This document shows positions 1 to 7,712 of a stretch of DNA of 29,160 bases, piece by piece. The notes beneath the pieces were generated by a model. It searched no databases and was not told the origin of the DNA. It was given only the letters and a program-made list of their open reading frames with translations. The DNA comes from Butyricicoccus_A sp964513445 (GTDB taxonomy: Bacteria; Bacillota; Clostridia; Oscillospirales; Butyricicoccaceae). Position 1 is the stretch's first letter, and every line of letters begins with the position of its first letter. The DNA is taken from assembly GCA_964513445.1 (NCBI GenBank), contig CAZEMM010000023.1, forward strand, positions 1 through 29,160. Reading direction: 5' to 3'. The position numbers and the translations under genes are program-made.

Positions 1-295
1 ACCCCTCGCGGGGTGCGTGGATTGAAATTCCGACGATGCCGGTGATACGACAAAGGTAAAATGTCGCACCCCTCGCGGGGTGCGTGGATTGAAATACAAC
101 CGGCGTGTCCGGCGCTGCATCATCATCCTGTCGCACCCCTCACGGGGTGCGTGGATTGAAATAACAGGCGGTTCGCAGTTGAGTATGCCGTTTTCGTCGC
201 ACCCCTCGCGGGGTGCGTGGATTGAAATTCTACGTCCTGTAGCCACGTTGCCCCGTCACGCAGTCGCACCCCTCGCGGGGTGCGTGGATTGAATT
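1..295 (+). CRISPR. Type I-C-like CRISPR array, trailer end
   Basis: Five 33-nt repeats are visible: a partial one at 1-28, then 63-95, 130-162, 196-228 and 263-295. The spacers are 29-62, 96-129, 163-195 and 229-262, each 33-34 nt and unrelated to one another. The repeat begins GTCGCACCCC, contains the stem CGCACCCC/GGGGTGCG around a TCGC loop, and ends GTGGATTGAAAT, which is the layout of subtype I-C repeats. The ATTGAAAT end sets the reading direction left to right. The third repeat has one loop change (TCGC to TCAC). The last repeat ends GAATT instead of GAAAT, as expected at the old, leader-distal end. The leader, newest spacers and cas genes should lie left of position 1 and are not seen. 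The subtype rests on the repeat alone. Confidence 0.97.
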
Positions 296-503
296 TTTCA
301 GTATGGAGCAAAGGCGATTTCGAAAGCCACTGCACCATTCGCAATTCTGAAGAGTTCGGTGAGAATTCGAGCTTTCCGTGTCCTATCGGAGAGTCGGGAA
401 GCCGTGCTGCAAAAAGACCGGCGGGGGAATCGCCCGCCGCACGCAAAAACCCCTCGGAGCGTCGTTTCCGAGGGTATTTTTGCATATTGAATCGCGCCGG
501 CAC
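296..503. other. CRISPR trailer / intergenic region
   Basis: About 210 bases lie between the last CRISPR repeat and the end of gltA. I see no further repeat and no credible gene. A GC-rich hairpin (CGGCGGG 419-425 with CCCGCCG 433-439) precedes the gltA terminator. It has no T-run on the + strand, so it may be a CRISPR-trailer structure or part of a compound terminator. Confidence 0.6.
445..480 (-). terminator. Intrinsic terminator of gltA
   Basis: An 8-bp perfect stem (CCCTCGGA 451-458 with TCCGAGGG 467-474) is followed on the - strand by GTTTTTGC. It lies about 30 nt past the gltA stop. The + side is also followed by a T-rich stretch (TATTTTTGC), so it could stop CRISPR-side transcription too. 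Confidence 0.8.
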
Positions 504-1868
504 TCAGCGATCTTCCATCCTGATATAGCTCTGACGGGAAATGATCGGCTTATAGGCTGGGCGGATGATCTTTCCGCCGGTATATGTCTCCTCAATGCGG
601 TGCGCCAGCCAGCCGACAATGCGTGCGGTGGCGAACAGCGGGGTAAACATCTCCTGCGGGATGCCCAGCATATGATAGACCAGGCCGGAATACATATCGA
701 CATTCGCGCACATCACGTTATGCTCGCCGCGCACGCGGTAAAACGCCTCCGGCGTCAGCCGTTCGGTCAGTTCGATGAGATTGAACTCTTTTTCAAAGCC
801 CTTCTGCTTGGCGAGCGGACGCGCCGTATTTTTCAGCGCAACAGCGCGCGGGTCGGACAGCGTATAGACTGCGTGACCCATGCCATAGATCAGGCCGGAG
901 CCGTCGCCGGCCTCCTTGCGCAGGATCTTGCACAGATAGTCCAGCACCTCGTCCGCGTCCTCCCAGTTGCTGATATTGGCCTTCATCTCCTCAAACTGCT
1001 TGCACACGCGCAGGTTTGCGCCACCATGACGCGGGCCCTTGAGCGAACCGATCGCCGCCGCAATGGCAGAATAGGTATCGGTCGCGGAGGAGGAAACGAC
1101 GCGCGTGGTAAACGCCGAGTTGTTGCCGCCGCCATGCTCCGCGTGAATAATCAGACAACGGTCAAGCAGCATGGCCTCCTCGCGCGTGAACAGGCCGTCC
1201 GGACGAATCAGGCTGAGAATGTTTTCTGCCGTGGTATAATTGCGATCCGGCATATGCAGATACATCGACGCGTTGTCAAAATACCGGCGCTTCGCCTGGT
1301 AGGCATGCGAAATGATGACCGGAAATTTTGCAATCAGATTAATCGCCTGCCGCATGATATTGTCCAGGCTGGTGTCGTCCGGGTTGGGATCATAAGAATA
1401 CAGCGCCAGAGTAGACACAGCGAGCTTATTCATGATATCACGGCTGGGCGCGCGCATAATGACGTCCTCCGTAAAGCCGTCCGGAAGCGTGCTGGCATCC
1501 GCCAAAACATCGGTAAATGCGTCCAGCTCAGACTGGTTGGGCAGACTGCCGGAAAGCAGCAGATATGCGGTTTCCGGAAAGCCGAAGCGATCCTCAGTAT
1601 CAAAACCATCGAGCAAATCATACAAGTTATGTCCGCGATAGATCAGCCGGCCTTCGATCGGTTCAACCTCACCCTCGTTTACCATATAGCCATGTACATT
1701 GGACACACAGGTGATACCCGCAAGCACACCTGTGCCGTCCGCATTGCGCAAACCGCGCTTGACTCCATATTTTGTAAACATCTTCGGTTGAATTAAGTTA
1801 TTTTCCACAAAGTCATTGCATACATTGCCAATAACCTGAGAGTCCATATCCTTCATCATATCAACCAT
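504..1868 (-). CDS. gltA: Citrate synthase (Si type)
   Basis: This 454-residue enzyme condenses acetyl-CoA and oxaloacetate to citrate, the first step of the TCA cycle or its oxidative branch leading to glutamate. The three catalytic residues of the family are in place: His281 in GPRHGG, His332 in GMGHAV, and Asp391 in NVDMYSG. The HAEHGGGNNSAF motif at about 242-253 and Arg341 in SDPRA are also present. The ATG at 1866-1868 is preceded by AGGTGA at a good distance. The N-terminal stretch of about 45 residues before the conserved core is of the length found in clostridial and other long citrate synthases. The gene stands alone, divergent from spoIID, and ends at an intrinsic terminator. It is not the Re-type enzyme, which belongs to a different family. 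2-Methylcitrate synthase activity cannot be excluded from sequence. Confidence 0.95.
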   Translation of the reverse strand: MVDMMKDMDSQVIGNVCNDFVENNLIQPKMFTKYGVKRGLRNADGTGVLAGITCVSNVHGYMVNEGEVEPIEGRLIYRGHNLYDLLDGFDTEDRFGFPETAYLLLSGSLPNQSELDAFTDVLADASTLPDGFTEDVIMRAPSRDIMNKLAVSTLALYSYDPNPDDTSLDNIMRQAINLIAKFPVIISHAYQAKRRYFDNASMYLHMPDRNYTTAENILSLIRPDGLFTREEAMLLDRCLIIHAEHGGGNNSAFTTRVVSSSATDTYSAIAAAIGSLKGPRHGGANLRVCKQFEEMKANISNWEDADEVLDYLCKILRKEAGDGSGLIYGMGHAVYTLSDPRAVALKNTARPLAKQKGFEKEFNLIELTERLTPEAFYRVRGEHNVMCANVDMYSGLVYHMLGIPQEMFTPLFATARIVGWLAHRIEETYTGGKIIRPAYKPIISRQSYIRMEDR

Positions 1869-1951
1869 AGAATCACCTCATTTCGGAAAAGCTATGCGGT
1901 CAGAGGGGACCCCGGCAGGACTGCGGGGCAGCCGGCACAGCGATCAGAATT

Positions 1952-1978
1952 TCATATGAATTATATATTACATCAATC
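1952..1978 (+). promoter_or_regulatory. Possible SigE-like promoter of spoIID
   Basis: TCATATG (1952-1958) and CATCAAT (1971-1977) loosely resemble the SigE -35 (KMATATT) and -10 (CATACAHT) elements. spoIID is a known SigE target in Bacillus. The match is imperfect and the spacing is one or two bases short, so this is a suggestion only. Confidence 0.3.
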
Positions 1979-1993
1979 CTGCAAATATGTCAA
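1965..1993 (-). promoter_or_regulatory. Predicted SigA promoter of gltA
   Basis: On the - strand TTGACA (1988-1993) is followed after 17 nt by TAATAT (1965-1970). This would give a 5' leader of about 90 nt. The leader holds a CCCCG/CGGGG hairpin (1910-1914 with 1924-1928), with further CCGGC/GCCGG pairing around it. The -35 box overlaps the upstream ATG of the spoIID frame. Confidence 0.6.
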
Positions 1994-2028
1994 ATCCAGC
2001 GCAGGCGCAGAAGGGACGGAGAAAAGCT

Positions 2029-3096
2029 GTGAAACGTTTGTTCCTATTGGGTATTATTGTGATTATTCTGGTCTATATCGCGCCGGTATCACTGCAATTC
2101 TACCAAAGCCATGCTGACAATCATGCCGAAACGCACACGGTAAAAAAAGTAGAAACGGAAAATAATACGCAAGCGGCCGTACAGCAGAATGCATCGGATG
2201 ACGATGCGGACGCGCAGGAAACTATGCAGGAGGACCCATCCGCAGAAACGGATATCCTGCTGTCCGTTTCCGTGGACGGGGAAACGGTACGCATGCCGCT
2301 GGAGGATTATGTCGCCGGCGCGGTCGCGGCGGAAATGCCCGCCTCCTTCCCTCTCGAGGCGCTCAAGGCGCAGGCAGTCGCAGCGCGCACCTATGCGGTG
2401 TACAAGCGCAGCCTCGGCGAAGACGCGGCACATCCCGACGCTGTCGTGTGCGACGACTACACCCATTGCGCGGCCTTTGTCGATTTGGACTCCCAGGCCG
2501 CCGCATTATGGGGCAAAAAATCGGAGGAATGGACCGATATCGTGCGGCAGGCGGCACAGGAGACCGCCGGACGCATTCTGACCTATGACGGCGCGCCCAT
2601 CGCCGCAGTCTTTCATGCGGCGGCAGCCGGACACACCGAGGACGCCGTCAACGTCTGGGGCAGCGACGTGCCGTATCTGGTCAGTGTAGACAGTGACGGC
2701 GACGCGGACTGTCCGAAATATGACGCGTCGGTCACGCTGCGCGCGGAGGAATTCCGTCAGATCATGCTCGAGCAGTATCCCGACATCAATCTCACCGGCC
2801 TGCCCAAGACATGGTTTACGGATATCGACTCCTCCGAGGCCGGCGGTGTCATCTCGTGCAAAATCGGCGGGAAGGCGCTAAAGGGAACGGTTGTACGCGG
2901 GCTGTTCGGGCTAAATTCCACACATTTTACCATCCGTACAACCGACACCTCCATCACCTTCCACACCGAGGGCTATGGTCACGGCGTCGGCATGAGCCAA
3001 TACGGCGCAAGGGCAATGGCGGAGGACGGCAGCAGCTATGAGGATATCCTGCTGCACTACTACACCGATACCGAGATCGAAACCGTGACGGAGTGA
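2029..3096 (+). CDS. spoIID: Stage II sporulation protein D (SpoIID)
   Basis: SpoIID is a membrane-anchored lytic transglycosylase that cleaves peptidoglycan glycan strands during engulfment, acting with SpoIIP and SpoIIM. A single hydrophobic anchor (LFLLGIIVIILVYIAP) is followed by an acidic linker of about 60 residues. The SpoIID/LytB domain then runs from PLEDYVAGAVAAEMP, with the catalytic Glu of AAEMP, through ALKAQAVAARTYAVYK, to GYGHGVGMSQYGARAMA and HYYTDTEIE at the end. I chose GTG 2029, which has GGACGGAG seven bases upstream and puts the anchor at the very N-terminus. An in-frame ATG at 1987 would add 14 residues but has no ribosome site and overlaps the predicted gltA -35 box. 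The product is 355 residues, close to Bacillus SpoIID. No spoIIQ or spoIIID lies next to it in the window. Its presence implies sporulation capacity. Confidence 0.93.
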   Translation: MKRLFLLGIIVIILVYIAPVSLQFYQSHADNHAETHTVKKVETENNTQAAVQQNASDDDADAQETMQEDPSAETDILLSVSVDGETVRMPLEDYVAGAVAAEMPASFPLEALKAQAVAARTYAVYKRSLGEDAAHPDAVVCDDYTHCAAFVDLDSQAAALWGKKSEEWTDIVRQAAQETAGRILTYDGAPIAAVFHAAAAGHTEDAVNVWGSDVPYLVSVDSDGDADCPKYDASVTLRAEEFRQIMLEQYPDINLTGLPKTWFTDIDSSEAGGVISCKIGGKALKGTVVRGLFGLNSTHFTIRTTDTSITFHTEGYGHGVGMSQYGARAMAEDGSSYEDILLHYYTDTEIETVTE

Positions 3097-3103
3097 CGGG
3101 CGG

Positions 3104-3118
3104 CCTGCCGGCGGCAGG
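3104..3118. terminator. Weak hairpin between convergent genes
   Basis: CCTGCC (3104-3109) pairs with GGCAGG (3113-3118) between the convergent spoIID and HAD genes. There is no clear T-run on either strand, so a terminator role is only plausible from position. Confidence 0.3.
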
Positions 3119-3138
3119 TGCGCGCAAGATTCATTTGA

Positions 3139-3939
3139 TTACAGCGTGATATCCAGCTTGCGGCAGATCGTCCGGACGACGCCGTCCGCGTTGTTGTCGC
3201 CGCCGGAGTGCGGAAACCGCTCACGCAGCGCAGGATGCGCGCGCTCCATCGCATACGGATGGCCGCTGGCCTCCAGCAGCTCGATGTCGTTTAGATAATC
3301 GCCAAACGCCATGCAGCGACCGGCGGAACAGCCTATGCGTTCCAGCATTGCGCGCAGCGCGGCGCCCTTATTGACCGAGCGGTTCATCACATCCACCCAG
3401 CAGTCGCCGGACAGCGCAACCTGCATGCGGTCGGCAAACGGCAGCAGCGCAGGATACGAGGTTTGCTCCGCGTGATGGCTGTTGAACACGGCAATCTTGC
3501 AGATGCGGTCACGGCTGACATAGTCCATGACATCGTCCACCAGCGTCAAGCGCGCATAATACATCTCGCCATGCATGCGCAGCTCGGCGTTTTCATTTTC
3601 AAAATACGCGCCGTCCGCACCGCACAGAATGGGATAACAGCCGTCCGTGCGCCGCACGGTCTCAATCACCTGTGCAATATCCGCCGCGGGTATCTCCTCG
3701 ACCGAGCAGATCGCGCCCGCAACTACGGTGAGCGCGCCGTTTTCCGCGATATAGTCCACCCGATCCGCCATGCCGGGCAGCTGCTCGCGGATGTTGTAAT
3801 ATTGCCGTCCGCTCGCCGCGATAAATCGGATGCCGCGCGCCTCCAGCGCATCCAGCAGCGCGGGAAAAGCGGCAGGCAGCCGCTTGTCGTCATGCAGCAG
3901 CGTGCCGTCAAAATCCGAAACAATGACTTCAATTTCCAT
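3139..3939 (-). CDS. Cof-type HAD-IIB family sugar-phosphate phosphatase
   Basis: This is a 266-residue hydrolase of the haloacid dehalogenase superfamily, subclass IIB (Cof/YkrA/YidA-like). These usually remove phosphate from sugar phosphates or cofactors such as FMN and PLP. Motif I is VSDFDGTLL near residues 8-15, with nucleophile Asp9 and acid Asp11. Motif II is AASGRQ, the conserved Lys lies in SVNKGAALRAML, and motif IV is MAFGDYLNDIELL near the C-terminus. I start at ATG 3937-3939 because the HAD core begins exactly there. The open frame runs 69 codons further upstream (to 4146) but that part is not HAD-like. A GGAAGGGG element lies rather far (about 17 nt) from this ATG, so the start is not certain. 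The substrate cannot be read from the sequence. Confidence 0.88.
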   Translation of the reverse strand: MEIEVIVSDFDGTLLHDDKRLPAAFPALLDALEARGIRFIAASGRQYYNIREQLPGMADRVDYIAENGALTVVAGAICSVEEIPAADIAQVIETVRRTDGCYPILCGADGAYFENENAELRMHGEMYYARLTLVDDVMDYVSRDRICKIAVFNSHHAEQTSYPALLPFADRMQVALSGDCWVDVMNRSVNKGAALRAMLERIGCSAGRCMAFGDYLNDIELLEASGHPYAMERAHPALRERFPHSGGDNNADGVVRTICRKLDITL

Positions 3940-4075
3940 CGTTTTTTGATATCTGTCCCCTTCCGGCTGTGATAAAATTTCGGGCAGCACCGCATCATCG
4001 GTCGGGAGCGGCTTCGCCAAAAAACGCAGCGGCCAAACGTGCCGCAGCCCGAACGCAGCGGAGTTGCCTTGGGGT

Positions 4076-4104
4076 ATTCTATCATGAATCACCGTAAAAC
4101 GCAA
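4076..4104 (-). promoter_or_regulatory. Predicted promoter of the HAD gene
   Basis: On the - strand TTGCGT (4099-4104), a 17-nt spacer, then TAGAAT (4076-4081). This gives a leader of about 130 nt and supports starting the protein at 3939. Confidence 0.5.
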
Positions 4105-4165
4105 TCCTATCCCCGTTTTACTGCCAAATACCGCAAAATTTACCATTTGTTGTGCATGCTGCCAC

Positions 4166-4195
4166 TTGTCACGCGGATAGATTCCATGCTATAAT
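4166..4195 (+). promoter_or_regulatory. Predicted SigA promoter of the Wzz-like gene
   Basis: TTGTCA (4166-4171), an 18-nt spacer and a perfect TATAAT (4190-4195). Confidence 0.7.
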
Positions 4196-4208
4196 AATGA
4201 AACATATC

Positions 4209-4244
4209 CAGAGCGGCACCGAGCAATGATGCGGTGATGCTCTG
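4209..4244 (+). other. Leader hairpin before the Wzz-like gene
   Basis: CAGAGC (4209-4214) pairs with GCTCTG (4239-4244), with an inner ACCG/CGGT pairing. It starts a few bases after the predicted transcription start and ends shortly before the ribosome site. It may stabilise the mRNA or modulate its translation. Confidence 0.45.
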
Positions 4245-4276
4245 ACAAAAAACAGGGAGAGGTGCTACGCAAACCC

Positions 4277-5353
4277 ATGGAACCGAGAGAACTGGCCTAC
4301 GAAGAAGAGACAGAAATTGATCTGAAAGATCTGATCGTCTGTATCCTTCGCAAATGGAAATCTATCGTGCTCTGGATGATTGTCTTTGCGCTTGTTTTGG
4401 GAGCATATAAATTGATCGTCGGCCCGAAGGATTCGTCGGCGCAGCTGACAGAGGAGCAGCAGACAACGATTTCCAACGATGAGTCCGCCATCGAATCCGC
4501 AAAGGTCAACATCGAGAGCCGGCAGCCGCTGATCGACGAGTACAATGACAGGCTCGGCATGTATCAGGAAATGCTGGCGGATTACGAGGATGAGTTACAG
4601 GAGGCGGATGCGGATGACCGCGTACAGATCCTGTCCAACATTGCGGATCTCAATGATATTATCATGAGCGTGCAGCAGAGCCGCTCCAACGTACAGCAGG
4701 AAATCAACAATAACAACAGTGCAATCACCACCGCACAGGAGGAGATTGATTCCATTCAGCAGACCGTCGAAGAGGAGCAGCCCAGCCGAACGAAGGAAAC
4801 GATCAAGTTCGCCATTATCGGCGCGATATTGGGCGCGTTTCTCGTCTGCGCGTATGTGGCGATACGCTACATCTTTGCAAACCGCCTGCGCACCAACGAC
4901 GAGCTTAAGATGCTTGGCATCCGCGTGCTCGGTTCTCTGTACGATCCGCGCGCGGCGCGCAAAAAAGGCGCGAACGGTCTGATCGACCGCACACTGGACA
5001 AGCTGGAGGGCTATCCCAAGCCGGTCAATCCAAAAAAGGAATTCCAACTGATTGCCGCCAATATTTGCGTCGCTCTGGGCGATAAAAAAATGCCGATTCT
5101 CGTCACCGGCACGGCGGACGAAAAGCATATGGCCCGCTTGCAGCAGCAGCTGAGCCGTCTGCTGCCGCAGGAGCTGTACACCATCCACATGGCGCCCAAT
5201 CCGAACCGCAATCCGCACGCCATGCTCAAGCTCAATCAGCACGCGATTTTGCTGGTAGAGGCAAAAAACACCTCGCGCATGACCGAGCTGACACAGCTGG
5301 TCGAATCCGTGCGGGCAAGCGGCGCGCCCATCATCGGCGCAGTGGTCGTATAA
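4277..5353 (+). CDS. Wzz-like polysaccharide co-polymerase with BY-kinase-like tail lacking a P-loop
   Basis: This 358-residue membrane protein resembles the Wzz/CapA-type chain-length regulators of capsule and exopolysaccharide assembly. A cytoplasmic lead (about 1-29) is followed by transmembrane segment 1 (about 30-48) and an external coiled coil rich in Gln, Glu and Asp (about 60-170). Transmembrane segment 2 (about 176-199) comes next, then a cytoplasmic domain of about 155 residues. The end of that domain (AILLVEAKNTSRMTELTQL and GAPIIGAVVV) has the shape of the late strands of bacterial tyrosine kinases (Wze/CapB). Where those have a Walker A loop, this protein has VTGTADEKHMARL with no GKS/T, and there is no C-terminal Tyr cluster. 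I start at ATG 4277, downstream of GGGAGAGG, because the GTG at 4262 abuts that ribosome site. No polysaccharide genes are adjacent, so the polymer it may control is unknown. Confidence 0.72.
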   Translation: MEPRELAYEEETEIDLKDLIVCILRKWKSIVLWMIVFALVLGAYKLIVGPKDSSAQLTEEQQTTISNDESAIESAKVNIESRQPLIDEYNDRLGMYQEMLADYEDELQEADADDRVQILSNIADLNDIIMSVQQSRSNVQQEINNNNSAITTAQEEIDSIQQTVEEEQPSRTKETIKFAIIGAILGAFLVCAYVAIRYIFANRLRTNDELKMLGIRVLGSLYDPRAARKKGANGLIDRTLDKLEGYPKPVNPKKEFQLIAANICVALGDKKMPILVTGTADEKHMARLQQQLSRLLPQELYTIHMAPNPNRNPHAMLKLNQHAILLVEAKNTSRMTELTQLVESVRASGAPIIGAVVV

Positions 5354-5374
5354 CAGATCCCTCGCATGATCACG

Positions 5375-5412
5375 CCGCTATCGCGTAAAATGACGCGATG
5401 GCGGCTTTTTTC
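5375..5412 (+). terminator. Intrinsic terminator of the Wzz-like gene
   Basis: A 12-bp stem with one internal mismatch (5375-5386 with 5393-5404) has a 6-nt loop and is followed by C and six T's. Confidence 0.88.
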
Positions 5413-5425
5413 TTTTGCAAAACGC

Positions 5426-5455
5426 GCGACATTTCCCGCGCGGCTATGGTATAAT
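5426..5455 (+). promoter_or_regulatory. Predicted promoter of the 5491-8036 operon
   Basis: A perfect TATAAT (5450-5455) is preceded 18 nt upstream by GCGACA (5426-5431), a partial -35 match. It sits between the terminator at 5375-5412 and the ribosome site GGGAGG. Confidence 0.6.
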
Positions 5456-5490
5456 ACGTTTGTACGAAAGCAAACGGGAGGCGGTGCGCC

Positions 5491-5856
5491 ATGGCGAACG
5501 AATTGCATTACGATCTGCGGCTGCGTTTATTTTATGAGGAAAAATTTTTCGGGCCGGGCGTCGCGGAACTGCTGCACGGCATTGAAGCGCGCGGCTCAAT
5601 TCGGGCGTCCTGCCGTGATATGGGGATGGCTTATTCCAAGGCGTGGAAAATTCTAAACCGCGCCGAGGCCGATCTGCATATGCAGCTGGTCGCGCGCGAG
5701 AGCGGCGGCAGCGGCGGCGGCACAGCGGTACTGACCGCGCAGGGCAAAGCGTTTTTGACGCGCTATGATATGTTCGTCCGGCTGGTGCAGCGCGAAGCCG
5801 ACCGCATCTATGCCGAGCTGTTTGATGATTTAGAGGATTTAGAGGATGCGCAATGA
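5491..5856 (+). CDS. ModE-like winged-helix protein without a molybdate-binding domain
   Basis: This is a 121-residue protein whose body (about 1-105) matches the N-terminal winged helix-turn-helix of ModE, the molybdate-responsive regulator, a LysR-like HTH fold. The recognition stretch is GSIRASCRDMGMAYSKAWKI, followed by the wing region around LVARESGGSGGGTAVLTAQGKAFL and a C-terminal helix. The Mop/TOBE domains that bind molybdate are absent, and the acidic tail (DDLEDLEDAQ) ends the protein. GGGAGG precedes the ATG. It is first in a tight operon with an rRNA methyltransferase, not with modABC. A role in molybdate control is therefore doubtful, and self-control of the operon is as likely. 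Whether it binds DNA at all is inference. Confidence 0.8.
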   Translation: MANELHYDLRLRLFYEEKFFGPGVAELLHGIEARGSIRASCRDMGMAYSKAWKILNRAEADLHMQLVARESGGSGGGTAVLTAQGKAFLTRYDMFVRLVQREADRIYAELFDDLEDLEDAQ

Positions 5857-5868
5857 GGAGGATTCGCG

Positions 5869-7254
5869 ATGGCGCTGCCACAGGCATTTGAAGCGCGCAT
5901 GCGCACACTGCTGGGGACGGAATATCCGGCCTTTCAGCAGGCGCTGGAACAGCCGCAGGCGCGCGGCCTGCGCGTCAATCCGCTGAAAATCGCTCCGGAG
6001 GAATTTGTCCGGCGCGGATACTTTGCGCTGACGCCGGTTCCCTGGGCGCGGGAGGGCTTTTTTTACACGGAGCCGCAACGGCCCGGATACCATCCGCTCT
6101 ATGAGGCGGGCGCGTATTACATTCAGGAGCCGTCCGCCATGGCAGTCGGCGCGCTGGCGGATGCAAGGCCGGGCGAGCGTATCCTCGACCTGTGCGCCGC
6201 GCCGGGCGGCAAAACCACCCATCTGGCAGGACGCATGGCAGGATGCGGCCTGCTGGTTGCCAACGAGATTCATCCCACGCGCGCCAGTATTTTGGCGCAA
6301 AGCGTGGAACGCATGGGCATCCCCAACTGTATTGTGCTGAACGAAACGCCGGAACGGCTGGCGCAGCGGTTCCCCGACGCCTTTGACGCGGTCGTCGTCG
6401 ACGCGCCGTGCTCCGGCGAGGGCATGTTCCGCAAGGACGGTAACCCGGCGCAGGACGAATGGACGCCCGCGCTGCCCGCGTTTTGCGCCGAGCGGCAGGC
6501 AGCGATTTTACACTGCGCCGCGCGCCTGGTGCGAGCAGGCGGACGGCTGGTCTATTCCACCTGTACGTTTGCGCCGGAGGAAAACGAGGGCACGCTGTCG
6601 CGTTTTCTTGAACGGCATCCGGAATTCGAGATGGTGCGCATGGACGCGCCCGAAGGGCTGTCCCCCGCGCGGCCGGACTGGGCGGAGAACGGAAATCTGA
6701 CAGTTTCTGCGGCATTTCGTCTGTGGCCGCATATCGCGCACGGCGAGGGGCATTTTGCCGCTGTGCTGCGAAAGACAGACGGCGAGCGGCGGGCGATGCC
6801 CGTCCTGCCGCGGCAGACAGATAAAGAACAGCAGGCACAGCTGACACAGGCGCAGGCGATGCTGTCCGAGCTGACGGCCGCACTGCCGGAGGGGCAACTC
6901 TGGCTGCACCGCGACCGGTTGACGCTGCTGCCGCCGGCCTGCGCGATCGACACGGCCGGCCTGCGCGTCAGGACACGCGGCATCCCGCTCGGCACACTGC
7001 GCAAAAACCGGCTGGAACCGGCGCACGCGCTGTCGCATGCGCTTGCGCCCGACGCATTCTGCCGCGTGTACAACCTGTCGGTTGATGATCCCGACTGCAT
7101 CCGCTATCTGCGCGGGGAAACCCTCGCCTGCGGCGGCGCGGAAAAAGGCTGGACGGCGATCGCCGCGGACGGCTTTGTGCTTGGCTGGGGAAAATACGCG
7201 GGCGGCATCATGAAAAATCATTATCCCAAGGGCCTGCGATGGGTCGGAAAATAA
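5869..7254 (+). CDS. RsmF/NOL1-NOP2-Sun family RNA m5C methyltransferase
   Basis: This is a 461-residue SAM-dependent enzyme that methylates cytosine C5, most likely in 16S rRNA (RsmF/YebU type). The N-terminal RNA-binding portion (about 1-95) includes LRVNPLK. The Rossmann catalytic domain has the SAM motif LDLCAAPGGKTTHLAG near 105. Motif IV is DAPCSGEGMF with Cys181, and motif VI is YSTCTF with the predicted nucleophile Cys232. The C-terminal part (about 300-461) matches the extra RsmF-type domain that the simpler RsmB enzymes lack; it ends in GWGKYAGGIMKNHYPKGLRW. AGGAGG precedes the ATG, 12 nt after the stop of the ModE-like gene. The exact target base is not readable from sequence. Confidence 0.9.
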   Translation: MALPQAFEARMRTLLGTEYPAFQQALEQPQARGLRVNPLKIAPEEFVRRGYFALTPVPWAREGFFYTEPQRPGYHPLYEAGAYYIQEPSAMAVGALADARPGERILDLCAAPGGKTTHLAGRMAGCGLLVANEIHPTRASILAQSVERMGIPNCIVLNETPERLAQRFPDAFDAVVVDAPCSGEGMFRKDGNPAQDEWTPALPAFCAERQAAILHCAARLVRAGGRLVYSTCTFAPEENEGTLSRFLERHPEFEMVRMDAPEGLSPARPDWAENGNLTVSAAFRLWPHIAHGEGHFAAVLRKTDGERRAMPVLPRQTDKEQQAQLTQAQAMLSELTAALPEGQLWLHRDRLTLLPPACAIDTAGLRVRTRGIPLGTLRKNRLEPAHALSHALAPDAFCRVYNLSVDDPDCIRYLRGETLACGGAEKGWTAIAADGFVLGWGKYAGGIMKNHYPKGLRWVGK

Positions 7255-7272
7255 AAACTGGAGGAATGCTCT

Positions 7273-7689
7273 ATGAATGCATCGGCAGAAGCGTTTATCG
7301 AACGGCTGGCACGGCATGATATCCATTATAAGGACGACGCACAGCCGGACGGCAGCCATTTTGTCGCCGTTGAGTTGGCTGGAAACAGCGGTAATTTATA
7401 TAACATCGTCATGGTTTTCAGCGCGGACAATATGGAGGTCGGCGTCCGCATTTTCCAGCTGGGACATGTGCCGACTGACCGGCAGCGTCCGATGCTGCGC
7501 GTGCTCAACGGCATCAATGAGAAATACGCATGGCTGCGTTTTTACTTAGACGGCGACAGCGATGTCGCTGCGGCATTGGACGCGATCATTTCACCCAAAA
7601 CCGCCGCCAACGTCTGCTGGGAGCTGGTGGTGCGCGCGTTCAGCGTGCTGGACGCCGTACAGAAGGATATAGATAAGGTTCTGCAATAA
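7273..7689 (+). CDS. YbjN-like (type III secretion chaperone-fold) protein
   Basis: This is a 138-residue soluble protein. It has the features of the YbjN family: an amphipathic N-terminal helix (AEAFIERLARHDIHY), a beta-sheet core with VMVFSADNMEVGVRIFQLGHV, and LRVLNGINEKYAWLRFYLDGDSDVAAALD. The LNxINxKYxWxxFYLD stretch is the most telling motif. The family's biochemical role is unknown; some members affect stress responses. It follows the rRNA methyltransferase by 18 nt with a GGAGG ribosome site, so it is co-transcribed. The family call is by motif recognition and is moderately secure. Confidence 0.7.
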   Translation: MNASAEAFIERLARHDIHYKDDAQPDGSHFVAVELAGNSGNLYNIVMVFSADNMEVGVRIFQLGHVPTDRQRPMLRVLNGINEKYAWLRFYLDGDSDVAAALDAIISPKTAANVCWELVVRAFSVLDAVQKDIDKVLQ

Positions 7690-7712
7690 CACGATGCAAG
7701 GAGGGAACGGAT

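Larger units (their letters stand above)
3940..4276. other. Divergent intergenic region
   Basis: About 340 bases separate the HAD gene (-) from the Wzz-like gene (+). It holds a - strand promoter (4076-4104), a + strand promoter (4166-4195) and a leader hairpin (4209-4244). Although the - strand frame stays open across much of it, I see no separate gene. Confidence 0.6.

Noticed and set aside
80..503. Open frames on both strands across the CRISPR array and its trailer (80-292 +, 123-503 -, 280-528 +)
   Set aside because: They are read through the repeats, giving repeated peptides, and have no ribosome sites. The DNA is a CRISPR array.
3940..4146. N-terminal extension of the HAD phosphatase
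   Set aside because: The added 69 residues show no HAD similarity and cover the predicted promoter and leader; the family core starts at 3939.
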